Shown here: one piece after another, positions 20,957 through 30,094 of the stretch
How positions within the stretch are numbered: the first letter of the stretch is position 1
Layout of the letters: every line of letters starts with the position of its first letter
Assembly: GCA_036941025.1 (NCBI GenBank)
Contig: JAYMNP010000001.1
Location: 3,516,001-3,580,000, forward strand
Origin: Lachnospiraceae bacterium JLR.KK002
GTDB taxonomy: Bacteria; Bacillota; Clostridia; Lachnospirales; Lachnospiraceae
Length of the DNA stretch: 64,000 nt
Reading direction: 5' to 3'
The notes under the pieces: generated by a model
The model's database searches: none
Told to the model about the DNA's origin: nothing
The model's input: only the letters and a program-made list of their open reading frames with translations
Translations under genes and position numbers: made by a program

Positions 20957-22657
20957 TCATATTCTCAATGAACGATATCGGTTCAGACAGGCAAAAATTT
21001 CCTGTCTACGTACCATGGCCAGACCTCCGGGTACGTAACTTCCTTCACAGACAGCAGCCAGCCCTTTTTTATCCAGAAGTTTACAGAATTCTTCTACTGT
21101 TTCTGAGAGGCTTTTCTTTCCGTCAAACAGGTGAAGCTGAGCATATTTTACCAGATATCCCAGCGACGTAAGCTGTTCCGTATCCGTCAGTTGTTCCACA
21201 TACCTCAAATCTATGGTATCCCGGTTCATGAGAATGGAATCTTTTCCCTGAGTTTTCATTTTAATTCTGTCATTTTTGCGGAAACTCTGGTCTGGTTCCA
21301 CAATTCTGTGAAAAGAAGGCGGGGGACAGGCAGGCGCCTGCTCATTGGGAACGGGAAATGATTCCGCTTCCGTTCTGGCAAATTCCGTAATATCTTTTGG
21401 AAGATAATGGTCCATCTGAATAATCTGGTCCGCCTTATGGAAATAAGAACCGGAGCTTCCGGCAACCAGTATGGTGGAAATACCGTACTGTTCTGAAAGT
21501 TCCCGCACCCGGTCGATAAAAGGAGTGATGGGCTCGGAATCACGGTTTACCACCCGCTGCATCAGTTCATCCCGTATCATAAAATTAGTTGCGCTGGTAT
21601 CCTCGTCAATCAGCAGAGTTTTTGTTCCCGCTTCCATGGCTTCCACCACATTGGCTGCCTGGGAGGTGCTTCCGCTGGCGTCCTCCGTACAAAAGTGTAC
21701 AGTATCTTTTTTGTTGGGAAGATTGTTGATAAACATGGAAATATCTGTCCGTTTAATACTTCTTCCGTCTTCTGCCCGGATTTTCACGGCAGTATCATCA
21801 GTAATCACATATTCCCTGCCATCTCCGGCTATATGATTGTATACACCCAGTTCCAGTGCTTTCAGCAGCGTGGATTTTCCATGATATCCTCCGCCTACCA
21901 CCAGAGTAATGCCTTTACGGATACCCATGCCTGTGATTGCTCCGTAATTGGGAAGCTGCAGCGTAACTTCCATGGATTTGGGTGACCGGAAAGGAACGGC
22001 CCGTTTCATGGGACGGTCAGATACGCCGGATTCTCTGGGCAGAATGGATTCATTGGCCACAAAAGCAGCCAGTCCCAGTTTGGGAAGCTGCAGGCGGATA
22101 AACTGCTGATCTTCTGCCAGTTCTGCGTTTTTCTGAACAGAATTTTGATTCAGGGACTGATAAAACAGTGATTTTTTCACACATTCCGGAAGAAATTCAA
22201 ACAGGATTTTAATTAATTCCCGGCTGTTGACAGTTCTGCCGTTGGCGGGAAATCCGATTTCCATCCGGACAGTTACTCCTCCGTTCGGCTGGATTTCACA
22301 GGCAGTCCGTTCCAGAATTTCCTGTCCGCAGCGGCTGACAGACATAAGGCCGCTTTTGCCGGAACCTTTGGCCTTAAAAGTAAAGGTTTCTGTTTCTTTT
22401 GCAAATTTTCGAATCAGATAATCCTGCAGAGCAATCCGTTTGTGTTTTTCCTGGAATAAATCTGACGGAAAACCGGCGTTTTTTCCAGGTACATGAATAC
22501 TTACTCTGGAAGGCGCGGCAAAGGGGTCTCCCTGTACATGGTCGATGGACAGGATATAAGATTCAAACTGATAACTGCCCCTGGTATCTTTGTAGGCCGG
22601 ATAGCCTTTGTGGTCAATCCGGTTTAACAGCTCTCTTAAGTCATGATATGTTTTCAT
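20957..22657 (-). CDS. ABC-class P-loop ATPase of unknown role
   Basis: 566 residues, belonging to the 'predicted ATPase of the ABC class' family, soluble proteins without transporter partners. The central nucleotide-binding part has a Walker A VGGGYHGKSTLL and a Walker B TKTLLIDEDTSATNFM, preceded by a family-specific N-terminal half (YQFESYILSIDHVQGDPFA). The C-terminal part contains IDLRYVEQLTDTEQL. The chosen ATG has AAAGTGAG upstream; a GTG four codons earlier is possible. It is a single minus-strand gene between a convergent chemoreceptor and a divergent XpaC gene. A role in RNA or nucleic-acid metabolism has been proposed for distant homologues but cannot be read from the sequence. Confidence 0.85.
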   Translation of the reverse strand: MKTYHDLRELLNRIDHKGYPAYKDTRGSYQFESYILSIDHVQGDPFAAPSRVSIHVPGKNAGFPSDLFQEKHKRIALQDYLIRKFAKETETFTFKAKGSGKSGLMSVSRCGQEILERTACEIQPNGGVTVRMEIGFPANGRTVNSRELIKILFEFLPECVKKSLFYQSLNQNSVQKNAELAEDQQFIRLQLPKLGLAAFVANESILPRESGVSDRPMKRAVPFRSPKSMEVTLQLPNYGAITGMGIRKGITLVVGGGYHGKSTLLKALELGVYNHIAGDGREYVITDDTAVKIRAEDGRSIKRTDISMFINNLPNKKDTVHFCTEDASGSTSQAANVVEAMEAGTKTLLIDEDTSATNFMIRDELMQRVVNRDSEPITPFIDRVRELSEQYGISTILVAGSSGSYFHKADQIIQMDHYLPKDITEFARTEAESFPVPNEQAPACPPPSFHRIVEPDQSFRKNDRIKMKTQGKDSILMNRDTIDLRYVEQLTDTEQLTSLGYLVKYAQLHLFDGKKSLSETVEEFCKLLDKKGLAAVCEGSYVPGGLAMVRRQEIFACLNRYRSLRI

Positions 22658-22730
22658 ATGTTTTCTCACTTTCAGATTTGGTAATTTATTCTACCATTCT
22701 GCAAAAAATAATACAATAGCAATTAAAGTG

Positions 22731-22759
22731 TTGATTTTGGAAAGATGATGGTACATAAT
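22731..22759 (+). promoter_or_regulatory. Putative promoter of the xpaC-telA group
   Basis: TTGATT (22731-22736), 17-bp spacer, CATAAT (22754-22759), about 40 bp before the XpaC-family start. Confidence 0.6.
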
Positions 22760-22799
22760 AAGATAGGTGTAAAAGTCAGTTTCACTTTTGGAGGAATCT

Positions 22800-24002
22800 A
22801 TGGATAATGAATGGGAAAAATTTGGAAGAGAGATTCGTAATATTGTAGAAGATGCTGTAAATTCCCAGGATTTTCATCAGTTGAACCGAACCATTACAAA
22901 TACGGTGAATGAAGCGGTAAACAGTATTCAGAACGGATTGAAAACAGCGGGAGAGGCAGTGAATCAGGCGGTGTCCCAGTCTTTTCCGGAAAATCGGAAT
23001 CAGAAAAATAAATATGAAAATCTGAAAGTGCCGGAAGAAAATACGAAGCAGGAGCTTTTTAAAAGAAATACATCTCTGAAGGCCGGAGGCATGGCTCTGA
23101 CCGTCTGCGGTTATATCTTCAGTATCGGAATCGGGACGGCTGTGATTATCCTGATTCTGATTGGTATGATTCTGGGGAGTTTTAATATAGGCATCAGGAT
23201 TGCCCTTTCCATACTGGTTCCCTTTCTGGTGGGAAGCGGAATTATGGCCTGGAAAGGAACCAGTATCCTTTCTTCCTTAAAGCGATATCGTGGATATATT
23301 GCGGATTTGCATGGAAGGACCTATTGTAATATCAGAGAACTGGCGGACAAACGCGGAAAATCATCTCATTTTATTCTGAAAGATATAAAGAAAATGATTG
23401 ACAGGGGATGGTTTCGGCAGGGACATCTGGACCATGACAATACCTGTCTGATTGTCAGCCATGATACTTACCAGGAATACGAGAATATTCAGAAACAGCG
23501 TATGCAGCAGGCAGAACCGGAAAAACGTCCGGCTTCCTCTGCCGGGGATGATTCTCTGAATCCGGAAGTACGGAAGGTGATTTCCGAAGGAAAAGAATAT
23601 ATACGGAAAATACAGGAATGCAACAGAAATATTCCCGGAGAGGAAATTTCCCGTAAAATTTCTCATATGGAAATGCTGATAGAGAAGATTTTTGACCGGG
23701 TAAAGGAAGATCCCGATTCTCTGGATGATATTCAGAAGCTCATGGAGTATTATCTGCCTACTACCGTGAAGCTGCTGGAGGCTTATCAGCAACTGGAAGA
23801 ACAGCCGGTACAGGGAGAAAATATCAGAAATTCCAAAACAGAGATTGAGCAGACACTGGATACTCTGAATATTGCTTTTGAAAAATTACTGGACAGCCTG
23901 TTTGAGGATGTGGCCTGGGATGTGTCTTCCGACATTTCCGTGCTTCATACCATGCTGGCACAGGAAGGTCTGACAAGAGATGATTTTAAAAAGCATACTT
24001 AA
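22800..24002 (+). CDS. XpaC family membrane protein (5-bromo-4-chloroindolyl phosphate hydrolysis protein)
   Basis: 400 residues from the ATG at 22800, which has GGAGG 5 bp upstream; a TTG further upstream at 22788 lies inside the ribosome binding region. The N terminus is amphipathic helical (NSQDFHQLNRTITNTVNEAV). Two adjacent transmembrane segments (about residues 95-120 and 125-150) follow, then a cytoplasmic helical domain with an SLKRYRGYIADLHGRTYCNI block and a long C-terminal coiled region. XpaC proteins are regularly encoded next to TelA, as here (81 bp apart). The family name comes from a phenotype in Bacillus; the molecular function is unproven and likely relates to membrane or toxic-compound stress. 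Confidence 0.82.
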   Translation: MDNEWEKFGREIRNIVEDAVNSQDFHQLNRTITNTVNEAVNSIQNGLKTAGEAVNQAVSQSFPENRNQKNKYENLKVPEENTKQELFKRNTSLKAGGMALTVCGYIFSIGIGTAVIILILIGMILGSFNIGIRIALSILVPFLVGSGIMAWKGTSILSSLKRYRGYIADLHGRTYCNIRELADKRGKSSHFILKDIKKMIDRGWFRQGHLDHDNTCLIVSHDTYQEYENIQKQRMQQAEPEKRPASSAGDDSLNPEVRKVISEGKEYIRKIQECNRNIPGEEISRKISHMEMLIEKIFDRVKEDPDSLDDIQKLMEYYLPTTVKLLEAYQQLEEQPVQGENIRNSKTEIEQTLDTLNIAFEKLLDSLFEDVAWDVSSDISVLHTMLAQEGLTRDDFKKHT

Positions 24003-24082
24003 AAATAAAAACAGGATATAATTTTTGAAAAATATACGGTAATATAAGAAAATGCGAGCAGAAACAGGATTGGAGGAGAACC

Positions 24083-25213
24083 ATGAGCGAAGGATTGGAA
24101 TTTGCGGATGCGCCGGTGCTGACTTTGGAGCCGTTTCCGGAAAAAGAAGAAATTGTGGAAGTACAGGAAGAACAGGCTGTAGAACCTGCCTGGGATGACA
24201 GCATACTGACAGAAGAAGAAAGGCATATGGTGGATCAGTTTACCAGCCAGATAGATTTGCACAACTCAAATATTGTACTCCAGTATGGGGCTGGAACTCA
24301 GAAGAAAATGGCGGATTTTTCAGAAAAGGCTCTGGAAAATGTACAGACTAAAGATCTTGGTGAAATCGGGGATTTGCTTACCGGTGTGGTAACGGAACTG
24401 AAAGGGTTTGATGCGGAAGAAGAAAGAGGTTTTCTGGGAATTTTCAAAAAATCTTCCAGTAAATTAACTGCTCTGAAAGCAAAATATGATAAGGCAGAGG
24501 TAAATGTTAATAAAATCTGCAAAATTCTGGAAGGCCATCAGGTACAATTAATGAAAGACGCTGCTGTTCTGGACAAAATGTATGAACAGAATAAGGTGTA
24601 TTTCAAAGAACTTTCCATGTATATTCTGGCCGGAAAGAAGAAGCTGGAACAGGTGCGCAGAGAAGAACTGTCTGCTTTGATTGATAAGGCAAACCGCTCC
24701 GGGTTGCCGGAGGATGCGCAGGAGGCAAAGGATCTGGAAGCTCTGTGTACCCGGTTTGAGAAGAAAATACACGATCTGGAGCTGACCAGAATGATTTCCA
24801 TTCAGACCGCACCCCAGATTCGCCTGGTACAGAATAACGACACCATTATGGTGGAAAAGATTCAGTCCACGATTGTAAATACCATTCCTCTGTGGAAAAG
24901 TCAGATGGTTCTGGCCATGGGGGTGGAACATTCCACTCAGGCGGCTCAGGCCCAGCGGGAAGTGACGGATTTGACCAATGAGCTGCTGAAAAAGAACGCG
25001 GAACGGTTAAAGGTTGCCACAGTGGAGACCGCCAGGGAATCCGAGCGCGGAATTGTGGATATGGAAACATTACGGGTGACGAATGAATCTCTGATTTCCA
25101 CTCTGGATGAAGTAATGCGCATTCAGAAAGAGGGAAAAGAAAAACGTCGGGAGGCAGAACAGGAAATGAACCGTCTGGAAGGTGAACTGAAGAAAAAACT
25201 TCTGGAGATTTAA
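24083..25213 (+). CDS. Toxic anion resistance protein, TelA family
   Basis: 376 residues, an almost entirely alpha-helical TelA/KlaA-type protein, with the family core from IDLHNSNIVLQYGAGTQKKM (about residue 54) to the C-terminal coiled coil of Lys/Glu heptads ending GELKKKLLEI. Family segments YILAGKKKLEQ and QTAPQIRLVQNNDTIMVEKI are present. GGAGGAG precedes the ATG. It follows XpaC, its usual neighbour. TelA proteins are linked genetically to tellurite and cell-wall antibiotic tolerance, but the biochemical activity is unknown. The acidic N-terminal ~50 residues are variable in the family. Confidence 0.9.
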   Translation: MSEGLEFADAPVLTLEPFPEKEEIVEVQEEQAVEPAWDDSILTEEERHMVDQFTSQIDLHNSNIVLQYGAGTQKKMADFSEKALENVQTKDLGEIGDLLTGVVTELKGFDAEEERGFLGIFKKSSSKLTALKAKYDKAEVNVNKICKILEGHQVQLMKDAAVLDKMYEQNKVYFKELSMYILAGKKKLEQVRREELSALIDKANRSGLPEDAQEAKDLEALCTRFEKKIHDLELTRMISIQTAPQIRLVQNNDTIMVEKIQSTIVNTIPLWKSQMVLAMGVEHSTQAAQAQREVTDLTNELLKKNAERLKVATVETARESERGIVDMETLRVTNESLISTLDEVMRIQKEGKEKRREAEQEMNRLEGELKKKLLEI

Positions 25214-25235
25214 AAATTAAAGGAGCATTTAATTT

Positions 25236-26042
25236 ATGCCGGTATCATTATATGAAGCAGCCTGGATTTTTTTAATCTACGCATTTCTGGGCTGGTGTAT
25301 GGAAGTGGCCTATGCGGCGCTGGAGCTGAAACAATTTGTAAACAGGGGATTTTTAAACGGCCCGGTATGTCCCATTTACGGCTGCGGCGTATTGCTGGTG
25401 GTTTTTGTGCTGACGCCCCTGAAAGGAAGTTTTCTGCTTCTGTTTGCAGGTTCCTTTTTTCTCACGTCTGCCATTGAATTTATTACAGGATTTCTGCTGG
25501 AGAAAATATTTCATAATCAATGGTGGGATTACTCAGAAGAAAACTTTAATATCTGCGGATATGTCTGTCTGAAATTCTCTATTCTGTGGGGACTGGGCTG
25601 TACCCTGATTATGGATGTGATTCATCCTAATATTTTCAGATTTATAAGATTTATTCCCAAAATTCCAGGATTTGCAGTACTGGTTCTGCTTCTTCTGGTT
25701 TTTGTGACAGATCTGATTCTGACAGTCAGCACTATTCTGAGCTTCAACAGACATCTGAAGCTCCTGGATGAAGCCTCCTCGAAAATAAAAACTGTTTCCG
25801 ATGAAATTGGAGAGAATATTTATGAAGGCGTAATCGTGGCCATGGAAAAGAGCGGGGAAGTAAAGGAAAATATTGAGAAAAAGGCAGAACAAATCAGGCT
25901 TCAGCAGGAATATGAGAAACTGATGAATTATAAAACTTCCGGTATGAAGCGCCTTATGAAGGCTTTTCCCCATATGAAGTCCCGGTCTTATCAGGAGGTT
26001 CTGACCCGGTGGAAAAATTATCGGAATGAAAGAAAATTATAA
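25236..26042 (+). CDS. CmpB-type (putative ABC-transporter type IV) membrane protein
   Basis: 268 residues. The N-terminal ~165 residues hold five to six hydrophobic segments with the family hallmarks FLGWCMEVAYAALELKQFVN, RGFLNGPVCPIYGCGVL and NQWWDYSEENFNICGYVCLK. The C-terminal ~90 residues are a charged helical cytoplasmic tail. The family is annotated as an ABC-transporter type IV integral membrane protein, but no ATPase is adjacent and its transport role is unverified. A ribosome binding site (AAAGGAG) precedes the ATG. It ends 16 bp before the two-component response regulator, so co-transcription is likely. Confidence 0.82.
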   Translation: MPVSLYEAAWIFLIYAFLGWCMEVAYAALELKQFVNRGFLNGPVCPIYGCGVLLVVFVLTPLKGSFLLLFAGSFFLTSAIEFITGFLLEKIFHNQWWDYSEENFNICGYVCLKFSILWGLGCTLIMDVIHPNIFRFIRFIPKIPGFAVLVLLLLVFVTDLILTVSTILSFNRHLKLLDEASSKIKTVSDEIGENIYEGVIVAMEKSGEVKENIEKKAEQIRLQQEYEKLMNYKTSGMKRLMKAFPHMKSRSYQEVLTRWKNYRNERKL

Positions 26043-26058
26043 CAGAACTGGTGATTTT

Positions 26059-26724
26059 ATGAAAAAAGTACTGGTAATTGAAGACGAAACAGCCATTAAC
26101 GATTTAATTTGCATGAATCTGGAAATTGCGGGCTATCAGCCTGTTCCCTTTTTTGACGGAATGGAATTCAGCCGTCATCTGAAAGAGAAGGACGATTATG
26201 TACTGGCGCTGCTGGATATTATGTTGCCGGGAAAAGACGGATTTGAACTGCTGGAAGAACTGAAAGAGCATGATATTCCGGTGATTTATCTGACTGCCAA
26301 AGGCGATTTGCCAAGTAAGGTGAAGGGTTTGAGGAACGGGGCGGAAGATTATCTTGTAAAGCCCTTTGAAATGCTGGAGCTTCTGGTTCGTATGGATAAT
26401 ATCCTGAAGCGCTGCGGAAAAAGCGAAACTGCAGAGGAAATTCATATCCGGGACGTCGTCATTAATGAGAAAAAGAGAACGGTACACAAAAACGGGGCGG
26501 AGGTTTCCATGCAGCCCATGGAATTTGACTGCCTGCTGGTATTCTGGAAATACAGAAACCGGGTGATTACCAGAGAGCAGATTCTGAATATTCTATGGGG
26601 CGTGGATTTTGAGGGAGAAAGCAGGACCGTGGACGTACATGTGGGAAATATCCGGAAGAAGCTGGACTTTTCCGATGTGATTATTACGGTGCCGAGAGTA
26701 GGTTACCGGATGGAGGTGCCCTGA
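26059..26724 (+). CDS. OmpR/PhoB family response regulator
   Basis: 221 residues starting at MKKVLVIEDE; an upstream ATG at 26026 overlaps the previous gene and adds non-homologous residues. The receiver has the acidic pair Glu8/Asp9, phospho-acceptor Asp53 (ALLDIMLPGKDG), Thr79 and Lys101 (LVKPFE). The C-terminal winged helix shows the OmpR pattern FDCLLVFWKYRNRVITREQI, SRTVDVHVGNIRKKL and PRVGYRME. It overlaps the start of the sensor kinase by one base. The target genes are unknown; the lipoprotein/ABC locus downstream is a plausible candidate by proximity only. Confidence 0.94.
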   Translation: MKKVLVIEDETAINDLICMNLEIAGYQPVPFFDGMEFSRHLKEKDDYVLALLDIMLPGKDGFELLEELKEHDIPVIYLTAKGDLPSKVKGLRNGAEDYLVKPFEMLELLVRMDNILKRCGKSETAEEIHIRDVVINEKKRTVHKNGAEVSMQPMEFDCLLVFWKYRNRVITREQILNILWGVDFEGESRTVDVHVGNIRKKLDFSDVIITVPRVGYRMEVP

Positions 26725-27977
26725 TGGATATGATAAAAAAAATTGCGTTTACTGCGTCAACCATGTTGTTTGTGTTGGCGCAGGTTTTTTCATTTTATGT
26801 GATTTTTACCAGCCGGCAGGAAAAAATTGACCTTCTGAAAGAGAAAGAAATCAGGATTTTTGAAAATGCTGTTATGGAGTTGAATAAAAAACTTTTCATA
26901 TCAAAGTATAATAATGGGATACCGGATTATGTTATGGTTTATCATTTTCGGGAAAATATGCCGGAACATTCCGCATTATACAAAGGAGAGCAGGAGTTGT
27001 ATAACAGCAGTCCCTATGAGTTCAATGTGGAACAGGCAAATGCGCAAAAAGACGGGTATTCTTATAATTTCAGGAAGGAACGGATGAATGGCAGGCATAT
27101 TCTTGTTATATATGAGAAATTTAATGGAGGATATCGTCTCAACGGCCAGGAGACATATACTTTTTTCTACGGGATTGACATAACCTATCTCTATGAAAAA
27201 AGCCGAAATCTGGTGATTCAGGAACTGGTGATTTCTTTTACAGCATCTTTTGGAATGGCGCTGCTTCTTGTATTTCTTATTAAGAAAATTACAAAGCCTC
27301 TTCAGGCAGTTAATGAGGTTCAGCGACAGTTGATTGGAAGTATGTCCCATGAATTAAAAACCCCTCTGACAGCCATCAGGGGTTATTCAGAAACTCTTCT
27401 GAATGTAAATCTGTCTCCGGAGCAGGAGAAAAAATCCCTTAACTATATATATCAGGAAAGCGGGAGACTGTCCCGTCTTTCAGAAAAAATGATGGAGCTG
27501 ACAAGATTATATGAACCGGAGTGTAAGATTTCTCAGCAGGATATTTCAGTAGAGGATCTGTTTGACGGAGTGGAGGAAAGCATGAAGCACAGGCTTCAGG
27601 AAACAGGAATAATTCTTGTGCGGGAAGGAAATTATCAGGGGAAAATCAAAAAACTGGATTCAGATCTGATGACCAGTTTCCTGATAAATCTGATTAATAA
27701 CAGTATCATGGCTTCAACGCCGGGGAGTCGTATTTATCTGGGTGCAGATGACAAATCTCTGTGGGTTCGGGACGAAGGATGTGGAATTCCTGCAGAGGAA
27801 GTGGATAAAGTCCGTAAGGCTTTCTATCGTGTGGATAAATCCCGTTCCAGAAAAAGCGGAAATATGGGGCTTGGGCTCGCTCTCTGTGAGCAGATTGCAG
27901 CAGTACACCATGGAAATATGGAAATCGAGAGTAAGGTGGGGGAGGGGACCAGGATTGCTGTAATACTGAATCCGTGA
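26724..27977 (+). CDS. Sensor histidine kinase
   Basis: 417 residues. Transmembrane segment 1 is at about residues 4-28, an extracellular sensory region of about 140 residues follows, and segment 2 is at about 170-190. A HisKA domain with the phospho-acceptor His in GSMSHELKTPLTAIRG comes next, then a HATPase_c domain with N box INLINNSIMAS, G1 box DEGCGIP and G2 box NMGLGLALC. The stop and start codons overlap (TGATG) with the response regulator, the usual coupled pair. The extracellular region has no recognisable ligand domain. All catalytic motifs look intact. Confidence 0.94.
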   Translation: MDMIKKIAFTASTMLFVLAQVFSFYVIFTSRQEKIDLLKEKEIRIFENAVMELNKKLFISKYNNGIPDYVMVYHFRENMPEHSALYKGEQELYNSSPYEFNVEQANAQKDGYSYNFRKERMNGRHILVIYEKFNGGYRLNGQETYTFFYGIDITYLYEKSRNLVIQELVISFTASFGMALLLVFLIKKITKPLQAVNEVQRQLIGSMSHELKTPLTAIRGYSETLLNVNLSPEQEKKSLNYIYQESGRLSRLSEKMMELTRLYEPECKISQQDISVEDLFDGVEESMKHRLQETGIILVREGNYQGKIKKLDSDLMTSFLINLINNSIMASTPGSRIYLGADDKSLWVRDEGCGIPAEEVDKVRKAFYRVDKSRSRKSGNMGLGLALCEQIAAVHHGNMEIESKVGEGTRIAVILNP

Positions 27978-28032
27978 ATGAAACAATTTTATTCGACTGG
28001 GAAGTCCTCAATGTCCCACAGAAGATGATTTG

Positions 28033-28344
28033 ATGGAATTTTTAAGTGCAATTTTTTATCCACAGAAAAAAGATTTTCTGGTCACAATACAAAAAAATAT
28101 AGATTTTTCTCAGAATAAGGAGTTGTATCATATGGATGGTCTTGGAATGAGTATTCTGGAAGAAGGAATAGAACAGGGTATTGAGCGTGGAATGAAACAG
28201 GGAATAGAACGTGGGAAAGCAAAACAGATGAGGGAAAGTGTTACAAGTTTAATGAGAACTCTCGGTTTATCGCAGGAAGAAGCCTGTCGTGCATTGAATA
28301 TTGAAATGTCTGATTATGAGAAAGAAAAACAGACAGTGAAATAG
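28033..28344 (+). pseudogene. C-terminal fragment of an Rpn-like recombination-promoting nuclease
   Basis: About 103 residues. The C-terminal part has the EEGIEQGIERGMKQGIERGK ladder and a LMRTLGLSQEEACRALNI tail, typical of the C-terminal end of Rpn/PD-(D/E)XK nuclease-transposase proteins, which normally have ~200 further N-terminal residues. The catalytic domain is absent. The frame is open back to 27982, just after the kinase stop, with only a weak start, so this is probably a decayed gene fragment. A small expressed peptide cannot be excluded. Confidence 0.6.
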
Positions 28345-28387
28345 CCAGGGAGTTCATATGGATCTGTGGAAAACAGGAAAAACGGAA

Positions 28388-28426
28388 AAATCCGGCAGAA
28401 AAAGAAAACTGCCGGATTTATTTATT
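28388..28426 (+). terminator. Rho-independent terminator
   Basis: AAATCCGGCAG with its complement CTGCCGGATTT, loop AAAAAGAAAA, followed by a T-rich tract. It closes the two-component/Rpn-fragment unit and lies ahead of the lipoprotein locus. Confidence 0.8.
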
Positions 28427-28568
28427 ATTCTATCTGATAAGAAATACTGTAAGCATTCAGTGGTACAATCGGCTTCTGAGGCAATCTTTACAAATCCTTT
28501 ACAAATGAGTGAATATTCCCGGAACATAAGCTGTTATCATTAATTTATCAACATGACAGGAGGAGCTT

Positions 28569-30059
28569 ATGAAGAGAAAATATATAACAGTTCCTGCAGC
28601 TCTGCTTTGTATCAGCATTCTGGCAGGCTGTCAGGAAACACCGGAAAATTCTATTGTAAAGCAGAAGGGTTCAGATAACATCAAAGAATATGAAAGTTCT
28701 GAAGGTTCCATTCATGATATGGTTAAGGCGCCGGAAACATACAAAAATCTGTCTTCCTATGAAAACGGGGCCCTTGTTATAGACACAGATGCAGAAGTAA
28801 TTCTGCCGGAAGTGGCCTCTATAAATACTTATAATGTTTCTGCCCAGGAAGCAGATCAGGAAATGATTGACAAAGTGACTGATATTTTTTTTAAAGGAGA
28901 TAAGATTTACCATTCCTATACTTATAATGTGCTGACAAAAGACTGGTATCAGGCAGATATTACAAGACTGAAACAGTATAAGGCAGAAGGAAATACAGAT
29001 CCATACGAATACGGAAAAGATGAAAACGGGGAATTACATTTTAACATTGATGAGGTGATTGCCAGAGAGGAAGAATTTATGGCAGAAGCTCCAGATGAGG
29101 TGATAAAAGAAGAAGTTAAGCCATGTTTTGGAATGGAATGGGTAGATGGCAAAGGAGAAGAAGCACAGAAAGTAGTGGATGAGACAGAGTTCCGGGGTAT
29201 GGTGGAAACAGATCATGGAATTTACAGTTATGATATCATAAGTGGAACCAATACCAGAGATTTAAAGTTTGATATTGAAAAAAAGAGAGAGGATTTACCG
29301 GATGAAAGAATGTTTTCCATATGGCAGGAGACAAGATATCTGATGGATTCTGAGGGAGATGGATATGAACCTTTATCGGAAGATACCATAAAAAAATTTC
29401 TGAATATTTCCTATGAAGATGCAGAAAAAGCTGCAAAAGATAAAATAAGTCAGCTTGACTGGGACTGGGAGCTGACAGACTGGGATTATGCAGTGTTTAA
29501 ATATGGAGAAGAAATGACGTCTGAAGATAATATAATGGACAGCGGATATATCTTTTATTTTACCAGAGTAGTGGATGAAATTCCTGTTACTTTTACAGAT
29601 TCTTATGGCGGAGCGTTAGAAGATATGGACAGTACGCTGATTCCCTGGAGTTATGAACGATGTGAGATAATTGTGGGAGATGACGGGATTCAGAAAGTGG
29701 AAATATATAACCCCTATGAAGTGGAAGGAATACAGACAGAAAATGTAAAACTGATGGATTTCGACAGCATTATAAAAATATATGAACAGATGATGGAAGT
29801 ATCCAATGCGGATGTGACGTCCTTTGAAAAACAGAGGACTTACCATATCAGAAAAATTAAATTGGGTTACGCCAGAATTTATAATCCCACAGTAGATAAT
29901 ACAGCAGGAATTCTGGTACCGGTCTGGGATTTTTTCGGCGGATTTGATTCTGAAATGGACGAATATTCCAGAAAAGATTCCGGAGAGCATTCCAAACGGA
30001 GTTTTATGACCATCAATGCTCTGGACGGAACTGTGATTGACAGGGAGCTTGGTTACTGA
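28569..30059 (+). CDS. Large extracytoplasmic lipoprotein, paralogue 1
   Basis: 496 residues. The signal peptide is lipoprotein type, with lipobox LAGC placing the acylated Cys at about residue 21. The mature part is acidic and Tyr/Trp-rich, with MEWVDGKGEEAQ, ISYEDAEKAAKDKISQLDWDWE and a strongly conserved C-terminal stretch VTFTDSYGGA ... PWSYERCEIIVGDDGIQKVE. I do not recognise a characterised family; it resembles uncharacterised Firmicutes lipoproteins. The ribosome binding site is AGGAGG, 6 bp upstream. It is followed 35 bp later by a paralogue and then by an ABC-exporter group, so it may bind or process the exported or sensed substrate outside the membrane. Confidence 0.8.
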   Translation: MKRKYITVPAALLCISILAGCQETPENSIVKQKGSDNIKEYESSEGSIHDMVKAPETYKNLSSYENGALVIDTDAEVILPEVASINTYNVSAQEADQEMIDKVTDIFFKGDKIYHSYTYNVLTKDWYQADITRLKQYKAEGNTDPYEYGKDENGELHFNIDEVIAREEEFMAEAPDEVIKEEVKPCFGMEWVDGKGEEAQKVVDETEFRGMVETDHGIYSYDIISGTNTRDLKFDIEKKREDLPDERMFSIWQETRYLMDSEGDGYEPLSEDTIKKFLNISYEDAEKAAKDKISQLDWDWELTDWDYAVFKYGEEMTSEDNIMDSGYIFYFTRVVDEIPVTFTDSYGGALEDMDSTLIPWSYERCEIIVGDDGIQKVEIYNPYEVEGIQTENVKLMDFDSIIKIYEQMMEVSNADVTSFEKQRTYHIRKIKLGYARIYNPTVDNTAGILVPVWDFFGGFDSEMDEYSRKDSGEHSKRSFMTINALDGTVIDRELGY

Positions 30060-30094
30060 ACATATATTTCATAAAGAAACGGGAAGGAGAAAAA

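Noticed and set aside
28358..28543. 61-codon ORF after the Rpn fragment
   Set aside because: It runs through the terminator hairpin, has low-complexity Lys-rich content and shows no family resemblance.
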